Assembly (NCBI GenBank): GCA_019359495.1
Contig: JAHHHF010000113.1
Coordinates: forward strand, 1-52,417
DNA: 52,417 bases
Direction: 5' to 3'
From: Goleter apudmare HA4340-LM2
Lineage (GTDB): Bacteria > Cyanobacteriota > Cyanobacteriia > Cyanobacteriales > Nostocaceae
The notes below the pieces were generated by a model, which saw nothing but the letters and a program-made list of their open reading frames with translations, had not been told where the DNA came from and ran no database searches. This document shows positions 47,569 through 52,417 of the stretch, piece after piece (positions within the stretch are counted from its first letter, which is position 1; every line of letters begins with the position of its first letter). The position numbers and the translations under genes were made by a program.

Positions 47569-49212
47569 ATGTCACCAGAGATTGAAAACATAAATAATAA
47601 AAAATCAACAACCAATAACTATAGAGATTTGAGGAAAATTATCTTGATTATTGATGCGCGAACTTTACCGGAAGAGACAATTATCGATAGCGATATTTGC
47701 ATCGTGGGGGCTGGAGCCGCAGGAATTACTTTGGTAAAAGAATTTCTGAGCAAATCATATCGCGTCTGCCTTCTCGAAAGTGGGGGAATAGAACCTGATG
47801 AAGTTACTCAATCTTTATCTGAGGGAGAGGATGTTGAATTCCCCTATTTCAAATATATTAAAAGTTCCCGTTCTTTAGGCGGTAATACTAACCTTTGGCA
47901 ATCATGGTGCCGACCACTTGACAAAATTGACTTTGAAGATCGTTCTTGGGTTCCTTATAGCGGCTGGCCCTTTACCAAGCAAGAGTTAATTCCATACTAC
48001 AATCGTGCTCAAAAGGTCTGTCAACTTCCTTATCCTAATTACGATCCTGTACAGTTAGTAGAAGCCATAGGAAATCCTAAGTTAAGTTTACTTCCCTTAT
48101 GTAAAGACCGAATAGTTACAAAAATTTGGCAATTTACTGTGCCACCACTACGATTTGGAAATACCTATAAATTGGAACTTGAGCGTGCTAATAATATTCA
48201 TACTTATCTTTATACAAATGTAGTAGAGATTGAAACAAATGATACTGCTCAAACTGTCACAAAAGTGAGAACTGCTTGTATCAATGGCAGGAAATTCTGG
48301 GTTTCCTCAAAGTTTTTTATTTTAGCAATGGGGGGAATTGAGATTCCACGCCTTCTCTTAGCTTCTAATAAAGTTAAAAGTACTGGGCTAGGTAATCAAT
48401 TTGATATTGTCGGTAGATTCTTTATGGAGCATCCCCATCTCTATGGTTCAGGTAAGATTATCATCTCCAACCAAAACTATTATCCAATTTTATATACTGA
48501 AGAAGCTAGAGAACAATATTCAGCTATAGCTGGTTTATTTCCATCCAAAGAATTACAAGAGAGCGAGAGAATACTCAATTACAGTGGTACACTTTCGCCT
48601 TTCTCTTTAACGTCTGCAAATACCGATAATTTGACAGATTTTAAATTTCCATGGTGTTTGAAAGATAACATTAACCACTTCAAATATTTAGCTGATAACT
48701 CATTTAAAAAGATTTTCAAAAAACACTTACTTAGTCCCCTAATTTTTAATCTTGAGACTAAGTTAGAGCAAGTTCCCGATCCAAACAACCGCATTACACT
48801 TAGTCGTGAACAGGATCGGCTCGGTGTGAATAAAGCGAAACTAAATTTACAACTAAGTTTAATTCATAAACAAACTATTCTTCGCGTGCAGCAGATTATT
48901 GATGAGGAGCTTCGTCGTACAGGACTTGGTAGGCTAATAATTGAGCTTTCCGATGACGATAATTCTTGGCCTCCCCCACTACTCACTGAGGGTGGCTCTT
49001 TAGCGGCAGGATGCCATCAAATGGGAACTACCCGTATGCATATAGATCCTAAACAAGGTGTTGTTGATGAGAATTGTCGAGTACATGGAATTAGTAATTT
49101 GTATATAGCTGGTAGTTCAGTATTTCCTACAGGCGGCTCCGCGAATCCGACACTCACCATTGTTGCTTTAGCAATTCGTCTTGCTGACCATATTAAGAGT
49201 ATCATTTACTGA
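47569..49212 (+). CDS. GMC-type FAD-dependent oxidoreductase
   Basis: About 547 residues. The N-terminal FAD-binding fold has CIVGAGAAGITLVKEF, then CLLESGG and SLGGNTNLW. The C-terminal GMC domain has GCHQMGTTRM (catalytic His region), VDENCRVHGISNLYIAGSS and PTGGSANPTLTIVALAIRLA. Such enzymes oxidise alcohols and related groups, often as tailoring enzymes. Candidate substrates are the beta-hydroxyl set by the KR or a hydroxyl of Thr or hydroxy-Asn; thiazoline oxidation is less typical for the family. I chose the ATG at 47569 over the in-frame TTG at 47554; neither has a strong Shine-Dalgarno. It starts 39 bases after the terminal synthase, so it is probably in the same operon. Confidence 0.88.
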   Translation: MSPEIENINNKKSTTNNYRDLRKIILIIDARTLPEETIIDSDICIVGAGAAGITLVKEFLSKSYRVCLLESGGIEPDEVTQSLSEGEDVEFPYFKYIKSSRSLGGNTNLWQSWCRPLDKIDFEDRSWVPYSGWPFTKQELIPYYNRAQKVCQLPYPNYDPVQLVEAIGNPKLSLLPLCKDRIVTKIWQFTVPPLRFGNTYKLELERANNIHTYLYTNVVEIETNDTAQTVTKVRTACINGRKFWVSSKFFILAMGGIEIPRLLLASNKVKSTGLGNQFDIVGRFFMEHPHLYGSGKIIISNQNYYPILYTEEAREQYSAIAGLFPSKELQESERILNYSGTLSPFSLTSANTDNLTDFKFPWCLKDNINHFKYLADNSFKKIFKKHLLSPLIFNLETKLEQVPDPNNRITLSREQDRLGVNKAKLNLQLSLIHKQTILRVQQIIDEELRRTGLGRLIIELSDDDNSWPPPLLTEGGSLAAGCHQMGTTRMHIDPKQGVVDENCRVHGISNLYIAGSSVFPTGGSANPTLTIVALAIRLADHIKSIIY

Positions 49213-49344
49213 TTGATAAAATATGCTCAACTGCAATAGCATCAGCAAAAGAAGTAGGTCAATACCTATATTTTTTACTATGAACAGAAGGCAGTATAAA
49301 CTCGAAAAAATTCTTGGTAACTAATAAAAAACCAATCAAATATT

Positions 49345-51339
49345 ATGACTAAGATTGCTTCGTTTGATGTATTTGATACTGTGCTAACGCGAGCATTTGG
49401 TTCGCCACAGTCAGGTGCTATTCTTTTAGGAAAAAAAATTCAATATTCATCACTTTTGCAATATACACCAGAAGCCTTTGCTCACGCTCGTATCGATGCT
49501 CAAATGCGTGTTTTCCAAAATGCAGGCGGTATCGATTCTCAAGTAAATTTGCATCAAATTTATGCTGAACTTGCAAATGCATTAGGGCTAACTCAAACGC
49601 AGTGTGAGGAGTTGATGAAGTTAGAACTTGAGTTAGAAGCTGAATTAATTCGCCCTGTACCCCAAGCCAGAGAACTTGTGCAGTCGGCACGCGATCTCAA
49701 CCAGCGTATTATTTTTGTATCGGATATGTATTTGGGAACTGAGTTTATCCAAAAGCAGCTAGCTGATCATGGTCTATATTTAAAAGGCGATCGCTGTTAT
49801 GTATCGTGTGACTATGCTAAATCAAAAGCATCAGGTAAACTGTTCCGAGAAATTCTACGCTGTGAAGATACTGCTCCTAACTTAGTGTCTCATCGTGGTG
49901 ACGACTTGTGGTCTGATGTTCAATCTGCAAAGGACGTTGGGCTTAAAGTTAGGCCATTTCTTAATGCCAAACTGAATCGGTATGAAAAAATTCTTGATTC
50001 TTACAGATGGAGCACAGAGGGTTTATCTTCTGCTATGGCCGGAGCATCGAGATTAGCACGTTTAACAGTTCCTGCTTTATCTTCCAGACAAGAAGCTCAA
50101 CGTGATGTTGCTGCGGGCGTAATTGCTCCTCTATTAGTTAGTTTTACCCTATGGGTATTGGGACGCGCTCAAAAATTAGGCTTAAAGCGACTCTACTTTG
50201 TGTCGAGAGATGGTCAAATATTGCTCGAAATCGCACGCAGGTTAATCAAGAAGCTTGATTTTGACTGTGAACTTCGTTACCTCTACGGTAGTAGATGTGC
50301 TTGGCTACTTCCGAGTATTACCAGTGTGGATGAAGAACACTTAAATGGCATCTTTTGGTCATCAGCTACTGTTGACTCGCCTTTGTCAGTACACACTATG
50401 CTATCCCGACTTAATATCAATCCCGAACAAATAAAATCTAGCCTGTTTTCTATAGATATTACGGAAAAAGACTGGTTACGTAATACAACTTTTGATGAAC
50501 GCAAAAAGCTGAATCAACTATTGATTCAAAATGAAAATATACAGGAGATCATTCTTCACAATGCTGACCAAAAGCGCCAGGTTATGCTTAAGTATTTAAA
50601 ACAAGAAGGAATGTTAGATATAACTGAATTTGGTTTTGTTGATGTAGGTGCTGCTGGTAGCTTGCATTATATGCTTTCCAGCATTATGTCTGTTTCTACA
50701 GGTAAGCTCCCTGTGAGCTTATTCCCGTATTTAGGACATCAAGTTTTAAAAAACCAATTTAGAAGACCGGAGACATACTTCTTCGATATCGAACATAATC
50801 TAGGTTTCTGCGATAACTATAGATTTTTATTTGCGCTCATGGAAATATCTTGTGTTGCAGATCATGGTTCAGTAGTTGATTATCAAGAAGTAGATGAGCA
50901 AATAAAACCTGTTCTTAAAAATGAATATAATCAACAAGTGATAAACTGGGGTTATCATATTGTTCGGGAAACAATATGCAGTTTTACTGACAACTTACTA
51001 CTTGATTTAAGCTTAGTTAATCCCCAGGCTGATGTGCGTTCTGCCACGATAGAAGCGATTGAAACTTTTTGCTTCAATCCTTCCTTCGCTGAAGCAAATG
51101 CTTGGGGTAGTTTTCCTATAGAATTAGGTTTAGAACATGAATATTTTGTGCCTTTTCTAGCTAAGAGTTACACTTGGAAAGATATGATTCAGCCCTTTTT
51201 ACCTGAGTACAAGGCCATCTGGCAACAAATTTATTGGTGGCACGAAGGGGCACTTGCTTTGACTCCTGCTCTACTGCGTACTGCTTTGAAAATTAGCATT
51301 AATTTTGGACAATATATACAACGTATGAAAACAAATTAG
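49345..51339 (+). CDS. HAD-superfamily hydrolase-like protein, two-part
   Basis: 664 residues. The N-terminal ~220 residues are a HAD fold: ASFDVFDTVLTR (motif I), IIFVSDMYLG (motif II), YAKSKASGKLF with its conserved Lys, and HRGDDLWSDVQSAKDVG (motif III/IV). The remaining ~430 residues are a second domain (LKRLYFVSRDGQILLEIARR, then FVDVGAAGSLHYML) that I know from large HAD-like proteins, often in surface polysaccharide gene clusters. Its substrate is unknown. It lies 132 bases after the oxidoreductase on the same strand and may be the last operon gene or an unrelated neighbour. I see no signal peptide or membrane segment. Confidence 0.8.
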   Translation: MTKIASFDVFDTVLTRAFGSPQSGAILLGKKIQYSSLLQYTPEAFAHARIDAQMRVFQNAGGIDSQVNLHQIYAELANALGLTQTQCEELMKLELELEAELIRPVPQARELVQSARDLNQRIIFVSDMYLGTEFIQKQLADHGLYLKGDRCYVSCDYAKSKASGKLFREILRCEDTAPNLVSHRGDDLWSDVQSAKDVGLKVRPFLNAKLNRYEKILDSYRWSTEGLSSAMAGASRLARLTVPALSSRQEAQRDVAAGVIAPLLVSFTLWVLGRAQKLGLKRLYFVSRDGQILLEIARRLIKKLDFDCELRYLYGSRCAWLLPSITSVDEEHLNGIFWSSATVDSPLSVHTMLSRLNINPEQIKSSLFSIDITEKDWLRNTTFDERKKLNQLLIQNENIQEIILHNADQKRQVMLKYLKQEGMLDITEFGFVDVGAAGSLHYMLSSIMSVSTGKLPVSLFPYLGHQVLKNQFRRPETYFFDIEHNLGFCDNYRFLFALMEISCVADHGSVVDYQEVDEQIKPVLKNEYNQQVINWGYHIVRETICSFTDNLLLDLSLVNPQADVRSATIEAIETFCFNPSFAEANAWGSFPIELGLEHEYFVPFLAKSYTWKDMIQPFLPEYKAIWQQIYWWHEGALALTPALLRTALKISINFGQYIQRMKTN

Positions 51340-51398
51340 AGATAATGACATCAACATCAGAAATTGACGGTAAGTAGGTCGGTGTTAAAAATTCTCGT

Positions 51399-51459
51399 TA
51401 TGACAAGGCAGAAGGCAAAGGGCAGAAAGCAGTTCGCGCAAGCGTTCTCGAAGAGTAGG
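51399..51459 (+). repeat. Intergenic repeats after the HAD gene
   Basis: GACAAGGCAGAAGGCAAAGG and AGTTCGCGCAAGCGTTCTCG are dispersed-repeat types seen elsewhere in the window. No clear terminator is visible after the operon. Confidence 0.5.
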
Positions 51460-51460
51460 C

Positions 51461-52158
51461 TCACATCTTGCACCTGGAAATATGAATGTCAAAACCACAA
51501 CTACGTGCAATGGGAGTGAGGCGTTCAATTTTAAGTAAAAGAAAATACACGACTATTTGAGGGAAAATAGATTCAAGAGCTATTTGTGCAGCCTCACCCC
51601 AATCAGGTGGTGATGCAGACTTTATATGGAGATAAGTCCAATGAGCAATGAGGTAGGCAGTTAGAGAAAGAATCAGCCAGCGATACATACCCAGTAGAGT
51701 TTCTTGCCCAAAACGGTGTAAATCAAACCGATGCTTTGCGGTTTTAAACCAACCTTCAATCTGCCAACGACGTTTACCCCACCACTTCAGAGTAGAAGCT
51801 TTAATTGGGCGAGTAGACAAAATAAAACGTTTTTCTAATTTGCCATTATCGCGCTTTAAGTAATACCAAGAAACAGTAACAGGAAAGCTTAAACCAAACA
51901 AATAAACCTGTTGACCTTGTTTATACAAACGCCTTAAAAGTCTACCATCGGCTAACTTACGGCTAATAGCTTTGTTTCTAATGCGTAGTGGCGAACTATT
52001 CTAATCATCTTCCTTGTTGACCCAGGGTTTATGTTTAAGAATCGGCTAATTGCGCTAGGGGATTTTATCTTGCTGTGTTCTGGTAATGGATGTCCTTGTG
52101 CTTATAAGAATAATGCCAGCATCGCTTCTAAATTATCTTTTTGATACTGCGTCGGCAT
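51461..52158 (-). pseudogene. DDE transposase (IS4-like superfamily), internally deleted
   Basis: Two pieces of one cyanobacterial transposase. The N-terminal piece starts at the ATG at 52156-52158 (MPTQYQKDNLEAMLALF, an in-frame stop, then QGHPLPEHSKIKSPSAISRF). The C-terminal piece (NKAISRKLADGRLLRRLYKQ, then KRRWQIEGWFKTAKHRFDLH with the catalytic Glu region) is in another frame and runs to 51461. Some 200 central residues of a full-length copy, with the first catalytic aspartates, are missing at a junction near 52005. Only ~155 residues form an uninterrupted frame. It marks the right edge of the cluster as another site of decayed insertion sequences. Confidence 0.8.
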
Positions 52159-52335
52159 CAGTTCTTTGACAGAGTAAACTAACTAGTTGTTGGGCGTGGG
52201 TAAGCATTGAAGAGTGCTTATTTAGGATATAGATTTCACGCCTTTTCTCTCATATTTTCTGTCTCAAAGGCAAACCTAAAAATTTTATGTTAACAATACT
52301 CCGGACAATTTTTAGTTGAGGGAATAGACAAGAAA

Positions 52336-52388
52336 GCTATCGAGCCATTAAGGTGCTGATTAGAAAAAACTTGCACCGACTCGATAGC
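52336..52388. repeat. Imperfect inverted repeat
   Basis: GCTATCGAG (52336-52344) and GGTGC (52352-52356) pair with GCACC (52373-52377) and CTCGATAGC (52380-52388). The outer arms are 9 bp with an asymmetric internal loop. The window ends soon after, so I cannot tell whether it is a MITE end, a repeat or a structured RNA. No gene is seen in 52159-52417. Confidence 0.5.
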
Positions 52389-52417
52389 CATATGGAAATT
52401 GTACAAAGCTTACTGAC

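Overview
The window looks like DNA of a filamentous, probably heterocystous (Nostocales-type) cyanobacterium. HIP1 octamers (GCGATCGC) are scattered throughout, and the short dispersed and heptamer repeats typical of Nostoc/Anabaena genomes occur between and inside genes. Long cyanobacterial-style NRPS and PKS genes fill most of it. All assignments were made by reading the sequence; no database search was run.

Left flank (1-4.8 kb) is mobile-DNA debris: an unrecognised ORF, a YoeB/YefM-type toxin-antitoxin pair whose toxin start carries a 57-bp repeat insertion, a plasmid-type relaxase, a divergent small HTH protein bracketed by two copies of a roughly 35-bp motif, a small conserved cyanobacterial protein, a broken IS1634-type transposase, and the last ~90 residues of an MFS transporter. 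A TTGACA/GATAAT promoter overlapped by a near-perfect Fur box (17 of 19 bases) follows at 4883-4917.

From 5.3 to 51.3 kb all genes point the same way and form one biosynthetic gene cluster. The order is FAAL-ACP-C-A(Thr)-PCP-C-A(?), then PCP-E, a stand-alone C, an asparagine synthetase, an Asp/Asn beta-hydroxylase, C(degenerate)-A(Thr)-PCP-C-A(Asn)-PCP, KS-AT-KR-ACP, Cy-A(Cys-like)-PCP, KS-AT-ACP-aminotransferase-C-A(Thr)-PCP-C-A(Ala)-PCP-TE, a GMC oxidoreductase and a HAD-like protein. Read colinearly, the line would give: fatty acyl - Thr - D-X - Thr - (beta-hydroxy)Asn - beta-hydroxy C2 unit - thiazoline from Cys - beta-amino C2 unit - Thr - Ala, released by the thioesterase. The Fur box, the Asp/Asn hydroxylase and the thiazoline together suggest an iron-regulated lipopeptide, possibly a siderophore. 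I do not recognise this assembly line as one with a known product.

Two features stand out. First, at the C(degenerate)-A(Thr) junction the in-line C domain lacks the catalytic His, while a free-standing C domain with an intact HH is encoded two genes upstream. Second, the megasynthase genes are peppered with in-frame intergenic-type repeats; four lie at the same surface linker of four different A domains, and some have visible 6-bp target duplications. The right end (51.4-52.4 kb) is a broken DDE transposase and a hairpin.
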